Positions 1-13,300 are shown, counted from the first letter of the stretch. The stretch is DNA of 64,000 bases from Zelonia costaricensis (GCA_030849075.1 JASAOO010003514.1:24351-88350); one strand, 5' to 3'. The notes: a model not told the origin generated them from the letters alone. Translations and numbers: made by a program.

Positions 1-1297
1 ACAGGGTCGCGCCTCACATCTTGCAGCCCTTTGACACACAGTCTCGAATACGAAAAGGTAATTCGAGCGGTAACACGAGCTGCTTCGCCGCACACACACA
101 CACACACACACACACAAAACACCACAGAGCATCAGCGGGCCACCGTCATCCACCCCGCACCGATATGGGCTTGCACTCCCTCGCATCCGCCCCACACAAA
201 CTCTCGCCCCTCTTTGTATCCAAGCCTACCGAGAACGCCTTGAGCGCCTCGCAGACGACGGAACTGAAGAAGCCAACGATGGCAGCCGAGGAGGAAGAGG
301 GCGGGAGAAGAGGGGGGAGGAGAAGGTGAAGCGCGGGAGCACCGTGTCGGAGGAGAGCCTCCACCGTCCGACACAAACCTACGCGTCGCACCCCTTCCCC
401 ACTCCCTCCGCCCAGCCCCCTCCCGATGCCACCACCGCCGCCTCATCCGATTGGTTGCACGAGTGGCTTACACGCTGTGAAGGTCATCTTCTTCGATGAG
501 GGGGAACCGTGTTGTGATATGCTTAAGTACCGAGGCAGCACGCCATCGCGGCGACGGGTGCGGTGCCGCCCTCCCTCAACGCCGCTGCGGCCTTGACGGA
601 GCGTCGAGCACGCGTGAAAGGGGGAAGAGCGCAGACGAGGGGCGAGAGACGCGCGAAAGGGTGGGTGGGTGACATGCATACGCTGAAAGCGATGGTGACC
701 AGCGAAGAAATGAAGTGGGCGACCTGTGCGATGACGGCGGTGCCCGCGGCCCTCCACGCATCGTAGCCGCGCGTAGAGGACAAGGATTTGCAGCACAAGG
801 CAGCGTCTGCCTGCGCCGCCTGTCCTGCTTTGCCGTCGCACCCGCTGGCACGGAGGCAGGGGAGCGGCGGTCCGACACACTCGACTGCATGGCCAGAGAA
901 GGGCGCTGACTGCGTACGAGTAAGCGTGTGTGAGTGTGTGTGAGTGTGTGTATCGCTCTCGCTTTGGTGCTTTGTTAAGCCGTTCTCCCCCTCCTCCCCT
1001 CTCCCTCCCCCCGCCGCCTTTCTCATGCGCCGCCCCTCTCGCGCTTAGACGCGGCGAGTGGGATGGCCGAGGCGGATCGGGTGGGACGGGCGGGAAGAGA
1101 GAAGGCAAGAGGTACGGAAGCGGTCCCGCGTCCGTAGGAAAAGGGGGACTGGGGGTCCCTCCTCGTGTGTGAGGATTGTGAAAGACGTGCCACACGGCAT
1201 GTGCAAACACGCGGAACGTGATGACTGCAGACCTCGCATGTCTGCACGGCCAGGCACGGACAAGAACCGGGTGCACGAGCCTGGTCTTGCGTACGCG
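1..1297. other. Intergenic spacer, left edge
   Basis: This stretch lies downstream of the TCAIM-like gene and should hold its 3' untranslated region plus the 5' flank of the next gene, which is outside the window. A (CA)n run occupies about 91-116. The open frames here, including a minus-strand one at 443-1276, read as translated polypyrimidine, rich in Pro, Arg, Ser and His with no recognisable domain. I see no gene. Confidence 0.6.
91..116. repeat. (CA)n microsatellite
   Basis: About thirteen CA units near the left edge in non-coding sequence. Confidence 0.9.
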
Positions 1298-3517
1298 CTA
1301 TCCCTCGTTCGGCTTCATGCCGCGCGCCAGCACCGGAAAGCCCCTGGGCTGCACCTTGGCGTTGTTGATCTCGAGCAGATCGCCCATCTTCTGGTAGTCG
1401 AAGCGCCGGCTCCGCTTCCCGTACGTTGACTGCAGCTCCTCCAACAGCTTCTTCGCAGCTGCCTCGCGGTGCCAGCGGTTTGTGAGCCGGTAGGTGTGGT
1501 CCATGTCGTCCAGGTCGCCGGTCGGCATCTGGTCCACGTACGGCTCCTGATAGAAGCCCTCCCACTTGAGCTGCTCATCGGCCTCGTCGTCGCTGTTGAA
1601 GGTCACGGCATGCGAGAGCGGCCGCTCGACGCTGAGCGGGTCGATGGAGCTGTCGCTGGACGTCATGTACTCCTCCATGTGCGGCGCAGACCGCCGGTAC
1701 AAGTGCCGCACCGCCTCGGACACCGGCTGCACGCCAGGCACGAGCGGCTCACCGTTTGAGCCGTGCTGCTGCTGTTGCTGCTGGTGCTGGTGCTGCTCCT
1801 GGCGCGCCTGCGGGTCGGCGTCAGCGTTGTCGGCTAGCTGCAACTCCTCAGCGTGTGCCTTGGCCCGCAGCTCCTCGTCTGTGAGCCGCCGCATCGCACT
1901 CGCCTTGAGCTGCGCCTCCCGCTCCGCCTCCTTCGCACTCTGCTGCACCTCCTCGACGTAGCGAACGAGGGCGTCGCCGTCGAAGTTGTGTGGCAGCAGC
2001 ATCTGCCGCCGGCCCCAGTCCACGTCGAGCTCGTCGCTCAGCAAAAAGGTGAACTCCTGCCAGTCCCAGTGGGCCAGGGCGGGACCGATGCGGAACAGCT
2101 CCTTCGCCCACGCCAGCCGCTGCGCATACGTGCAGTCGTTGTTCACAAAAGCGTCCACGCCGCCGGGCTCGACCATGTCACGGAACTCCTTCAGGTGCCA
2201 CGTCGTCGTCTCCAGCATATGCTTCGACACGCGGTACAGCTTGCGCTGCAGGTCCAGCTTGCCGTGCAGGGCCCGCATCCACTCCCGCAGCTCGTCGGAC
2301 GTCTGCATCGCCACGTCAACGATGACGACGCCGTTCGCACGGGTGGCGTGCCGCGTGCCGAGCTCAATCGTGAGGTTCGTAAGCCCGTAGCCGTGCAGCA
2401 GCTCCTTGTTGCGGTGCAGCAGCCGCAGCGCCCCCACCGCCTCCTTGTGCGAGCACGAGATGAGGACGTCATCCAGCTCCAGCGCGGCGCACAGCTCTGT
2501 GATGAGCCGCTCCACCTCCGTCGCGAAGGCCGTCGCCGCCGTGCGGCGCTGCGCGATGGCGGCGGCGTTCTGCTGTAGGAAGCTGAGGAACTGAATGGCC
2601 GTGAAGTCCCACGGAATCATCAGTCCGCCGGTGATGTCGGCGCCGACGGCGAAGTGGTCGTCGATGACAAGCGGCATGGTGCTCCACTGGTCGTACTGCA
2701 GCTCCCCCAGCGAGGCACGAAGGGTGTGCAGGGCGGCCGAGCACTGCAGCGGCGACAGCGTCTTGGCGAAGAGGATCTGGTCAGCGTCCATCAGCTCCTC
2801 CAGCGTCGGCGCGCTTGTCAGCGTCCACTGCACCGACATCGCCTCGCTCGCCTCGTCCAGCAGCGTCTTACCGCCACCGTGGCCACCATCCTTGCCGCGA
2901 GCCTTGTCGCCCTTCCCGCGAGGGTCTGCACGGCGGCGGCGCAGCGGCTTCGCTTCCTGCCGCGCCGCCGCGGCGTCCTCGGCGACGGACAGGGACTCCG
3001 TCACGGCATCGATGCACTCGGCGCGGCGCAGCAGGTCGCGCAGGAACTTGTTCACCGACCGCTCCACCAGCCCGCGATTCGACTCGCTGGCCACGAAGCC
3101 CTGTGGGAGCTCGAAGGTGGAGTGGATGAGGGCCGTGTGCTGGCCCGGTGGCGGCAGCGGCAGCGACGACGACGACGCGACGGTGCCATCCACGCTGTCC
3201 CCCTCTGCCGTCTGGTAGGCACGCTTGGCGAAGGTGGACTCTGCTGGCCGGTCGCCTGCTCTGCCAGCGCCGGAGCTACCGCTGCTGCTGCTGCCTCTGG
3301 GCCCTTCCCCGTCGTCCTCGAGGCGGCGGTAGAAGGAGAAGGCGATGGTGGTGGCGGGCGGGGCGCGCAGGGTGCCTTGCTTGAACTCCCGTGCCCACGC
3401 CAGCAGCTCGTTGAGCTGCGCCACGGCGTTCTGATTCACCGTCTGCTGCTGCACGTCATGGTGGAAGAAGTCTGGGTGCACCTTCAGGAAGAAGGCGTTG
3501 AGGGCTCGCTTGTACAT
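1298..3517 (-). CDS. TCAIM-like protein with DUF4460 and DUF4461 regions, probably mitochondrial
   Basis: The 739-residue product begins MYKRALNAFFLKVHPDFF, which matches the start of the DUF4460 region of the human mitochondrial protein TCAIM, including a J-domain-like HPD triplet. Residues about 229-529 resemble the DUF4461 region. Between them lies a Ser/Lys/Arg-rich linker. After residue 530 there is a charged helix followed by a Gln/His tract, then a conserved-looking acidic C-terminus ending at the TAG stop. The frame is open to 3871, but that end starts with GTG. The ATG at 3517 is the first after a predicted splice acceptor at 3634 and sits exactly where family similarity begins. The molecular activity of the family is unknown; mitochondrial location is inferred from animal homologues only. 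Confidence 0.8.
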   Translation of the reverse strand: MYKRALNAFFLKVHPDFFHHDVQQQTVNQNAVAQLNELLAWAREFKQGTLRAPPATTIAFSFYRRLEDDGEGPRGSSSSGSSGAGRAGDRPAESTFAKRAYQTAEGDSVDGTVASSSSLPLPPPGQHTALIHSTFELPQGFVASESNRGLVERSVNKFLRDLLRRAECIDAVTESLSVAEDAAAARQEAKPLRRRRADPRGKGDKARGKDGGHGGGKTLLDEASEAMSVQWTLTSAPTLEELMDADQILFAKTLSPLQCSAALHTLRASLGELQYDQWSTMPLVIDDHFAVGADITGGLMIPWDFTAIQFLSFLQQNAAAIAQRRTAATAFATEVERLITELCAALELDDVLISCSHKEAVGALRLLHRNKELLHGYGLTNLTIELGTRHATRANGVVIVDVAMQTSDELREWMRALHGKLDLQRKLYRVSKHMLETTTWHLKEFRDMVEPGGVDAFVNNDCTYAQRLAWAKELFRIGPALAHWDWQEFTFLLSDELDVDWGRRQMLLPHNFDGDALVRYVEEVQQSAKEAEREAQLKASAMRRLTDEELRAKAHAEELQLADNADADPQARQEQHQHQQQQQQHGSNGEPLVPGVQPVSEAVRHLYRRSAPHMEEYMTSSDSSIDPLSVERPLSHAVTFNSDDEADEQLKWEGFYQEPYVDQMPTGDLDDMDHTYRLTNRWHREAAAKKLLEELQSTYGKRSRRFDYQKMGDLLEINNAKVQPRGFPVLARGMKPNEG

Positions 3518-4302
3518 GACAAAGGAGGAGAGGACGAGGGAGCACGTCGGGTGGTGGCCGACGGGTGTGTGTGTGTGTGGTGCGAGGGCACTGCGATGTT
3601 GTCGCAGCGCACGTCGCACGGCAATCACGGGAGCTGTGGGAGAAGGCGGAGAGAAATAGTAGGGTCGGCCAGCGGAAGAAGATGTGCTTTGGCAGGTGCG
3701 ATACGATGCTGATGCGTCTGCATGAGCGTCAAGACCGCGAACCGCTCTCATGCGGTGCATGCAAAGGGGGGAGAAGAGGAGGGGCCACTTGTGTGTGTGT
3801 GTGTGGTGCACGAGTGAGCTCCAAGACACGAGCACGCGTATACGCAGCGGCCCCACAGCCTCCCAACCCACTCACGACAGTGCTCCATCCCGGTGCCCAC
3901 ACATCACCCTCCCTTCCCCATGCGCGACAGCGTAGCCGCAGCCTCGGTGATGGGGGTAGGGGGGGGGGCTGTTTCCTCTTCTGTGGCTGCCTTTGGTCAT
4001 GCAGTTGAGAACGGTCGAGAACGAAAAGGGGGGGAACGGAAGATCACAGACCAAAGGAGCGCACACGGCCCCCACCTCGCCCGCCGGCTTCACACGCGCG
4101 GGAGGCCGACACAGACAGACGCAGTTACAGGGACGGAGAGCCCCCCTGCCCTCCCCCCAAACGCATGGTGCAAGTCGCAGTCAGTTCACCGACTCGCCCG
4201 GCTTCTCCTTCGCAGCACACCACGCCTCAGACACCGTACGACGGAGGGGGGCGGAAGGCGGGAGGCCTCCGTGACAGCAGTGCCTCGTGGCCTCTGCCCC
4301 GC
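3518..4302. other. Intergenic spacer between LRR and TCAIM-like genes
   Basis: This 785-base spacer holds the 3' flank of the LRR gene and the 5' leader of the TCAIM-like gene. It has short (TG)n runs near 3566 and 3790 and a G9 tract near 3960. I see no coding sequence. Confidence 0.6.
3634..3635 (-). promoter_or_regulatory. Predicted trans-splice acceptor AG for the TCAIM-like gene
   Basis: On the minus strand a pyrimidine-rich tract (about 3640-3690) is followed by CCCACAG. No ATG lies between this AG and the chosen start at 3517, giving a 5' leader of about 117 nt. Confidence 0.55.
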
Positions 4303-7300
4303 CTACGACTTGGGCAAGGGGAGGTTGGCGTTCAGCATCGCCTTCTCGATGGCCTGCGTGGCACGGCGGATGCTGTGCTTCAGCAGCCGAAGCGCCTCCT
4401 GCACGTGCTGGGCGTTCTTCATCTCGATGTCTAGGGTTATGGAGGGTTGGCAGAGCTGAAACACAAACTCCTGCGCGGTCTGGGGCGCCACGGCGCTCGC
4501 TCGGGACGCGTTGCTGGCGTCGTCGCTGCCCAGCAGCCATGCGCCCTTCGACGTGGTCGAGGACACGGTCAGCAAAGCCCCGGCCAGCAGCGTCTTCTCC
4601 ATCTCCTGCGCGGAGGACCCCACCTCGTCGGGCGTGAAGGGGCGCTGCACGTGGATGATGAGGTGCGACGCCAGCGACCGCGTCGACTCCTTCTTGCGCG
4701 ACGTCTTGGAGGACGGGGTCGTGGATGGGTGGTGGTGCATGCTGTCGCCCGTCTCCCCATTCACCGCGGACGAGTGCAGCGAGGAGGCATCGCCAAAGTA
4801 GAACGTGCCGCTCGCGGTGGCGCCGAAGCGGCTGCCCCCGTGACCGCTGGCCTCGTCGCCCGCCACGCACTCGAAGCCGAAGCCGACGGGGTGCACCAGC
4901 ATCTGCGCCCGGCGTGAGCTGCGCCCGATCTTGCGGCTCTTCTCGAACGTCAGCACAAAGAGGATCTCCCACTCGAGCGACAGCTCCACCTTCTGCGTCC
5001 CCCACTTGCCACGCCCCAGCACCGTCTTCTGCTGGTGCTGCGGGGCGAGCGGCACGCTGCCGTGGGCCACCCCCTCGTAAGCGACTCTCATGAGCCGCTT
5101 GTACTTGCCTTCCAGCACCCGCTCGTACTCGGCATTGCGCCCCTCATGCCCCGCGCGGGTGGGCGGGACGATGGCGGAGATGGTGGAGGTGCGCCGCGAG
5201 TCCGGCTTTGGCGGCCGAGCGCCTGCGGCAACCGCAGCAGCAGCGGCAGCCGTAGCGGAGCTCGCAGCTGCGTTCTTGTTCGTGTTGCCGCCGCCGCCGC
5301 GTGCGCTGGAGTGGTCGTCGCTGCGTTCCGTGCCGGCCGCGGTCCGTGGCGGTGGGGCGGTGCCCGGTTCGGGCTGGAGCTTGGGCGACGGCTTGATGAC
5401 GGAGGAGAGGGATGAAACAGACGGGATCGCGACTCCCGAGGGGCCCAGCGGGCTGCTGTGCACGTGCTCGTCCGCATACGGCGGCTCCGCTGGCGAACTC
5501 CGCAGCGGTGGCCGCATACCGTCCGGCGGTGACAGCGCCGCCGGTGCCTCGTCGGCGACGTCGAGTTGCAGCTCCATGCGCGGCGCCGGGGAGGCGGAGA
5601 GTGACGAGCTCGCGTGGGCTGGGCCGAGGTGGGACGGGTTGGGGGAGGCCGCCGCGCTGGACAGGGCCGTCAGCGGCGACACCATGCCGCTGTCGGTGTC
5701 CGCGTCGTGCGCCGGCTCACCCGAGCCGCCGGCAACGGGGATCAACGAGGAGGACGCCGCCAGTTGTGGCATCGAGCTGCGCTCTGCGCCGTCGTCAAGG
5801 GTGGAGCGCGACGGCGGCGTCGCGGAGGTGATCGCCTGCCGGTACACAACTGGGAAGTACTGTGGGTTGAGGGAAAGGGAGTTCGATGGCGAGCGCGGCG
5901 TCGGCGTCGGCGTCGAGCCGCGCAGCACCACGACCGGCCCCGCCTCGCTTGTCGGCTCCTCGGTGACTTCGTCGAACGAGATGCTGCTCGTGTGCGTGAT
6001 GGCGTGCGGCGGCGTTGGCGGGCGGCGCGGATGCGGCGGGGGCCGGCCCGGCACGGCAGGGGCGGCGGCGACCGTCGCACCCGCAGAGGCAGAGCGGGAT
6101 GGCGGGCGAGATGAAGGGGCCGAAGCTGGCGGTGGAGAGGGTCGCCCTGCGCTCGACGCCACGCCCTGCGACGTCGGCGTGCGCGAGGGCTCGTCGGCGT
6201 CGATGGCATCCGCCGGGACGGACCCCTCCGCGGCGTCGTACCCTGTGCTGGTCTCGGGAATCGCCAAGGAGCCGCCGCGGCCCTTGTCCGGGCCACCCGG
6301 TGTCACGGCCACCGGGGCAGTCGGCGCCGCTGCCGCCGCAGCAGCAGCAGCCTGGTCCCGCACTCGCACGCGGTCCACCGCCACCGTCGGTGACATCACG
6401 TCCTCTGTGAGCTGCCCCGAGGTGCCGGTGGCTGGTGGTGGCGACGGCTGCGGCTGCGGCTCAGTCAGCGACTGCCACGACGACACGCCGAGCTCGTGCT
6501 CGAGCGCGGCGGGGCTGCCGTGGTAGTAGTGCACCAGCGCACCCACACTGCCGTAGCTCTGCAGCAGACGCGCCTGTAGTTCCGCGCGCGGCTCGAGGTA
6601 CGCCTGCAGCTGCGCCGCCGTGTCCGCGACGCTCTTGTACCGCCGCAGGAACCGCGTCAGTCGCGGGAAGTAGTAGCGGTCCACCTCCTGCACCGTGAGC
6701 GGCACCAAGCCACCACGACCGCCCCGTCCGGCCAGGCCGCGGCGTACGCCGTGGTTACTGTGCTGCAGCCGGTCCGCCAGCGCCGCGCGGCGCTCGTTCG
6801 TCTGCACCTGCACTTGCAGCATCGCCGTGGCCACACCGCCGTCCCCGTGCAGGGAGACGGAGAGCACGACGTGCTCGATGTCGTCGTCGGGGGGCTGCAG
6901 GAAAGCGAGGAAGTCGTTGCACAGGCACTCCCGCGCCTCCTGCGCCACGGCCGCCAGCGCGCGCGGCGGCGACGACAGCGTGGGGGAGGCCCCCACCTCA
7001 GCGGTCGCCTCCCTGGACACGTTGCTCTCGCTGCCGCTTCGATTGGCAGAAGCGCTGAGGTGCAGCAGCCGCCACGCCCGGCAAATCACCGTGCCCTCCT
7101 GGTGCGTGTAGGACAGCGTGAAGGTCTTGACGCGGCCCACGAGCTGACTCGTGCGGCGCTGCACTCGAATGGGGGACGCGATGGCGGTTTCCTCCTCCTC
7201 CACCTCCTCCTCGCCACTGCCCCCGCCAACTGACGCGGACACCGCAGCAGGCTCAGCGGCAGCCGCCTCTCGCGTGGATGATGAGGTGGCAGCGGGTGGG

Positions 7301-10300
7301 CTCGACGGCCCCGACCCACGAGGCGGCGGCGGCGACGCCACTCGCTGACCGGCGTCCGCGAGCGGTCTCGCGTGGTCGAGGCCAACGGGGGCGGTCAGCG
7401 ACTTCAGCAACTCCGAGTGCGCCGCCGCTGCTGCCGCTGCCGCACCTGCTGGCTTGCGCGGCCCTGGTGAGGGCCCCACAAGCTGGTCCGTCAGCACGAG
7501 CTCTGCCGACGGCGAGTCCAGGTGTAGCAGCTCACCGGCCTGCACCTGCACCACCCCCTCGCCCTCGCCATCATCAGCCGCGGCAGAGCGGGCGGCGGGC
7601 GGCGGCGGCGGCGGTGTCAAGGCGGCCGAGCCGTTGCCGTCCCCCAGCTCCAGGCGGCGTGCCAGGCTGTGCTGCTTCTCTGGGGTAGCGACACTGCGTG
7701 AGTCCCCCAGCGGCTCGTCGCTCTCTCCCGAGCCCGCGATGAGGGAGGCTGGCAACTGCCCATGCCGCTGCCCTGACCTCGACTGCCGGTGCGACGGTGG
7801 CGTGGACACGGCGGCCGCCTCGACTCCTTCGTAGAAGTCAAGCACGTGCCGCCGCTGCCGACCTGCACTGCCGGCGCCGAAGGGCGTCGCCGACGGCGGG
7901 GGCGATGCCGAGGAGAGCGCCTCGAGCGAGGACGGACGTGAGTTGCCGTCAGAGGGCTGCGGCTGCGGGCTGGACGGCGAGCTGATCGCCGCCACGTTGA
8001 CGTCCTTCTGTGGCGACAGCGCAGGGTGGTGCTGCGACTCGCGACGGCCCGGCCCCGACGCCGGTGCTGAGCCGCTGCCGCCGCCGCCACCGCCCTCCTC
8101 TTGCCTAGCACCAGAGCGTGGGCTTGTGCGCGCCGAGTCCGCCGGCGTCAAGGCAACGGTTGCCAACGCAGGCAGCCCCAGCCTCTTCCACAGGGTGGGG
8201 TGCAACTGGTCGAGGCGGGCACGCGAGCCTCCGCTCGAGAGCCGCAACAGCGCACCATGCTCCCCCGCCGCCCCCGTTGCGCTGGGGTACTCGTGCAGCT
8301 CGTGAACCGCCTTCACCGCGTCGCCGCCGTAGTTCACCTTCAGCCGCACTCGCACCGCCGGTGACGCCTGTGCGGCCCGCTCCACCGCCGGCACGACGTC
8401 CCAACCCTCCACGACGCCGTCGTCCATGTCGTCGCCCGTCACGTGCGTACGGAGGAAGGCAAGGAGGCTGCTGAAGCACTCCCGCTGCGCATCCCACGAA
8501 ACGTTCAGCGCCGCCTGCAGGAGCTCCGCCATGGCGCCCTTGCGCTCGTTCGTTGTGACCTCAAAGCGCATCCAGTGCCCCTCCGCCTCCGCGTCGTCGC
8601 TCACCGCGGCGCCATCGCCATCGCGTCCGGTGGTGACAGGGTCAGGTGGGAGGTAGTGCACGGCCTCGAACACCACTGCGTTCGCCGGCTTGGCCGCCCC
8701 CGCCTCTGCACCCCCGTCCGCCTCCTCCGCGGTCACAGCAGAGATCGAGGCGGAGAGCGAGCTCGCTGGCACGGCGGCCTGCAAGGCGGCCAGGAGGTCC
8801 GCATCCAGCGCCGCTCGTGCACCGTCGCCGAGGGCATCCGGCGAGGGGCGTAGCAGCACATTGAGCACGCGGCAGAGGAGGTGGCCGGCAGGGTGGTCAT
8901 AGGACAGCACGTACGTCCGCGTTCGACGCACCTTGGCGCGTCGCCCGCTGCTCTGTCGCGCGCCTGCGGCAGGGGCCACCGCCACGCCACCGTCGCCACC
9001 CTCCATGCTTCCCGCCGCGGCGTCCGCTGCGGCCCTCGGGTCCCCCGCATCGTTCATAAAGAGGGCGCCAAGGCTGGCAACATCGGGTGAGGCGACCTCG
9101 CTGCTGCCGCGGGGTGCACCGCGCCGCTCTCGCGCCGCGCCGGCGGTGGGGCTGCGCGATGACGCGGGGGGCGGCCCAAAGGACACGAAGGAGGAGGACG
9201 CGATGGAGGCGCCAGGGCCCGTCGGCACGTCGTTGGCGCTGTTGCCCGAGTTCCACAGGTGGTGGATCGACGTGGTGTTGACAAGCCCGTTCGCGCTCTC
9301 CTCCCCGCCACCGCCGCCCGTGCCAGTGGGAGACGCCACGGCGGGGGTGCCAACAAAGCTGGGGTGGTGAGCCCCGGTGGCGGCCGTGGCCGCACGCGGC
9401 GCGTCCAGCGCGGCCAGCAAACTGCGGTGCTCGGCGCCGGGCGGCGAGGACAAGGCCACCGGCCGGGCCGCTGCATAGTCGTCCCCGCCGTCCCACTGGC
9501 CCACCCCCGGCGATGCCCGCAGCGGCGCCTGCGTTGCGTTGAACGCGGCCATCGAGTTGTCCAGCGTGGGCGGGGCCACGGATGACAGCCACGGGTGCGC
9601 CGACGTCGTCGAAGCGTTCGCGGCGCGGCTGCCGCCATCCCGCGCACGCGAGGCGGTCGAGGCGGTCCCGGCCGACGGCGAGGGTGGCTGCGACGCTGAC
9701 TGCTTGGGCACGTAGAGGCGGCTGATGTGGCAGGTGCAGTACACATCGCCGCGCTCGTCGCAGCCGGCGTAGAAGACATCCACGTGGCCCCCAGCAAGAG
9801 CGGAGAGAGAGGTGGACGGACGGCGTGATGGCGCCGTTGCTGCCGCCGCAAGTGGGGACAGCGGGGGCGGTGCACTGAAGTAGAGCGTCAGCGGCGGCAC
9901 TGCAGCAGCCCGGTCCTTGGCGCCCTCGGCGGCCGTCGCCGTGTCGGACGCCCCGAGCACCGCGGTCGCTCCATCACCGCCACTGCTGCCGCCTCGGCAC
10001 GGACGCGCCATCGAGTGCAGCGCGGCGCGTCGCAGCACCGCCGCCTCGGCCGCCGTGCACAGCTCCCGCACGTACGCGTCCCCGCTCGCTGCCGCCGTGG
10101 TGCTGCTCTCCACACCGGTGTTGCGCTGCAGGGCGAGGGCCGTCAAGTGCGCCACCGGCACCGCCGCGGTGGGCCACGCAGGGCTGGCGGTGGACTCGCG
10201 CGACTCAGCATCCACGTCGTCGGCCAGCAAGAACGTTGAGATGACCCGCACACACCCCCGCACCGTGAGCAGGTTGCCGGAGAGATTGAGCACCGTCAAG

Positions 10301-13300
10301 GCGGCCAGCATGCCGGTGCGATGGCGCCCTCGCCGCACGCTCACGCACAGGCCGCGGGCACCGGCGTCGGTCAGCCCCGAGTTGCTGAGGTGCAGCTCGC
10401 GGACATGGATGAAGGCGGCAGGGACGAGGCGGTGCCGCACGAGGGCGTTGAAGGCGGCGTGCGCCATGAGCTCCCCGAAGACGTCGCCTAGCCGCGTCTG
10501 CTCGCACACCGTGGCGCTGTCGAGCACGAACTCGATCTCGCCCTGGTCCTCGCGGTACATGTGCAGGCCCCGCCGCACCTCCGGCCCACGTAGGCGCTGC
10601 TCCACGGCGTCGCGGTGGTTCGCCTCGGCCACGAGCGCCTGCTGCGCCGCCGGGGGCACCAGCGACCACTCGAAGGTGTCCGACAGGTCAACGAGGTCGA
10701 GCGCCGGGCAGCTGAAGAAAATGTTCAGCAGCAGCTCACGGCAGCCCACCGGCGAGCACGTCTGGCTCAGCGGCACGCCGTGAAACACCAGGGTGGCCAG
10801 CGCGCAGCTTGCCGCGAAGCCCGCCACGTCGCTGAAGGCGGTCTGCTGGCGCCGCAAGAGCGCGCCCGAGTAGATGAGCGGTGTCTTGGCGAGCCGCAGC
10901 CGCCGCGGAGTGGGGCGTGGGCTGAGCGGCGGCTCCCGTGCGCCACGCATGCGCACCTCGCCGTTGCGCTGCTCGCACTCGGCGACAGCGGCGGCGGCAG
11001 ACTCGCCCGTGCCGAGCTCGACGGCGTCTCGGTACGCGGTGGCCGGCAGAGGCAGCAGAGCCGTCACCCCCGCCACGTTGTGCGACAGCACGAGCGTGTG
11101 CAGGCGGTGGGCCCGGCTGGCAGCGGCGAGCATGTCCGACACGCCGCGTGCGGAAGCCCGGCAGTCGCGCAGGTCCAGCAGGACGGGCCCAATCGGCAGC
11201 GCCGCGACGAGGTCGTCTACGCCGCCCCCGCGGCCGTGGCCGTTCCCGCTGCGGTGCACGCCTTGGCCGGCCTCCTTCCGAAGTGCCGCGTAGAGGTCCA
11301 GCAGCACAGGCGAGAAGAGCGCAGGGTCCTGCTCGAGGGCCCCGACGTTCAGCTTTGCCACGTAGACGGCGAGGATCTGCATGCCGTAGTCCTTCAGTGG
11401 GTTGCCCAGCAGTCGCACCTCCTCCAGCGTGGCAGCCATCCACAACGTCATCTTGCCGAGGTGTGTGCAGCTGCGCTGCGTGATGGTGTTGCCGCTCAGG
11501 TCGAGCACGCGCAGGTACGGCAGCGGCGCCGTGGAGGCGGTCTCACCGTGTTGGCCGTAGTGCCTGCGCCCCCCGCTGCCGCTGCCGCTGCCGCCGCTTC
11601 GAGGGTGGGTCTGGGGCGACCGCGAAGGCGGCGGCGATGTGCGGCTTGCCGCCCGGCGGCCCTCGCCAGGCGCCGACAACCCACAGCACCCCCGGACGAG
11701 CTCGGCCACGGCGTCGTCGTCGAGCCCCATCTGCACCAGCCGGAGCTCCGCGAGTGCGTGGAGTTGCGGGATGATGTCTTGCGTGAACCACGTCCACTGA
11801 TCGCGGCGCATGCGGTAGCAAGTGAGGTCGAGGGCAACGATCTGGCTCGACTGTGTGTGGCGACGCAGGTGCACCTGCAGGCCGACCCACCCCACCGTGC
11901 CATCGGCGGCGAAGCGGTTGTACTCGTCCGTCATCGACCGCAGCGTCAGGTGCCCAAACGCAGACGACTCGGCCTCCTCGGCGTCTGCGGCGTCGCTGCA
12001 CACCGCGTCGACGTCCCCGCCGCTCGTGCACGACGCGGGCTGCGAGGGCGCCGCGTGCGGCAGCGGCGGCGACGACCGCGCCTCTGCCCCGTGCGTACTG
12101 TCGCCCTGACTGCTAGGCGGCGAGCGCGCACTCGAAGCCGCGGCATTGGCAGCAGCAGCAGCAGCAGCAGCGGCGGCGGCAGTGGCGGCACTCGCACCGC
12201 TCAGCCGCGCGGCTGTGCTGCTCAGCGATAGCATCGAGACTCGGCGTGGCTCTGAGTCGATCTCGAGAGGGGCGCCCGAGGCGGCGGGGCACGCGTCTTC
12301 TGGGATGGCGAGGGTGACAACTCGCGCGGACCGCGTTGCGGCACCCCATCCAAGACGCCTCGCACCCGCGCTGGTTGATGGTGACGAGGTGCTCGTAGCG
12401 GGCGACTCGACGCCTCGCTGATGCGGTCCCGTTGCGGTCAGCAGCAGCGGCGGCGGCGGAGCGAGCACCGAGAGAAGCGAAGTTCTCTTCGCCGCCGGCG
12501 CGATCGCCGGGGGCCACGCCGAGGGCGTCGCCGCGTCTGTCGACGATGCAGACGAGAGAAGCCACCGCGTTGGCACTGCAGCTGCTGCGGTGTCCATGGC
12601 CGTGCGCGGCGCCCACGCCGACAGGGATGACGCGAGCGGCAGCGGCGCCGCCAGGCTCGTGGGTCGGCTGGGGTCGCCGGCGTCCCGCTGGTGGCTTGCA
12701 GCCGCGCGGAGCGGGGAGGTGGATTGCCGAGGCGCCGCCGCGTGACGTGCATCGAGGGGCGCGGCGGTGGTGCCCGCACGGTAGCGGATGTGCGGGGTGA
12801 AGGCGCCGGCAGGGGAGCGCCCGAGCAGCGAGCTCGATGGCGAGGAGGACGCGCGCGCTGCCGACTCCTGCGGGGCGCGCCACGTGAAGGGGGTCTGCGC
12901 CGCGCCGCTTACATCAAATCGGCCGCTGTGGTGCGTGCCGTTCCGCTGCCGGGTCAGCGGCGGGACTTGCCACACCGGGCTCGCCCACGCGTACGGTGTG
13001 GCGGCAACACCCGATGCGGTGGACGCAGGAAGCTGCGGCGTGGGCGGGCTGGCGCCTGCCCGCGGTGCCGAGGACCATTCGGCCGCAGAGGGGTGTGTCA
13101 TGGAGGCGGACAGCGAGGACGCGGCGGGTGGCGCTGGGGCCGGCTGCGGCGCCGCCCCGCTCGGCCGCGGCTCTTCGTCCTCTCGCGCTGCCGCGCTGTT
13201 CACGCGGGCGCGAGGGGGACTGTGCTGCGGTAGCGTGTCGCCGGAGCTGTGTGGGGCGCCAACCGTGTCCGCCACCGCGTCATCGTCTGCGTCGGAGGCG

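Noticed and set aside
443..1276. 277-codon minus-strand frame near the left edge
   Set aside because: Pro/Arg/His/Ser-rich with no domain; best explained as 3' flank of the TCAIM-like gene.
5090..6526. 478-codon open frame on the plus strand
   Set aside because: It lies antisense inside the LRR gene and is Gly/Ala/Arg-rich; such shadow frames are common in GC-rich trypanosomatid genes.
10615..12231. 538-codon plus-strand frame
   Set aside because: Exact antisense of the LRR region; its His/Arg/Val-rich composition is the complement of leucine-rich coding sequence.
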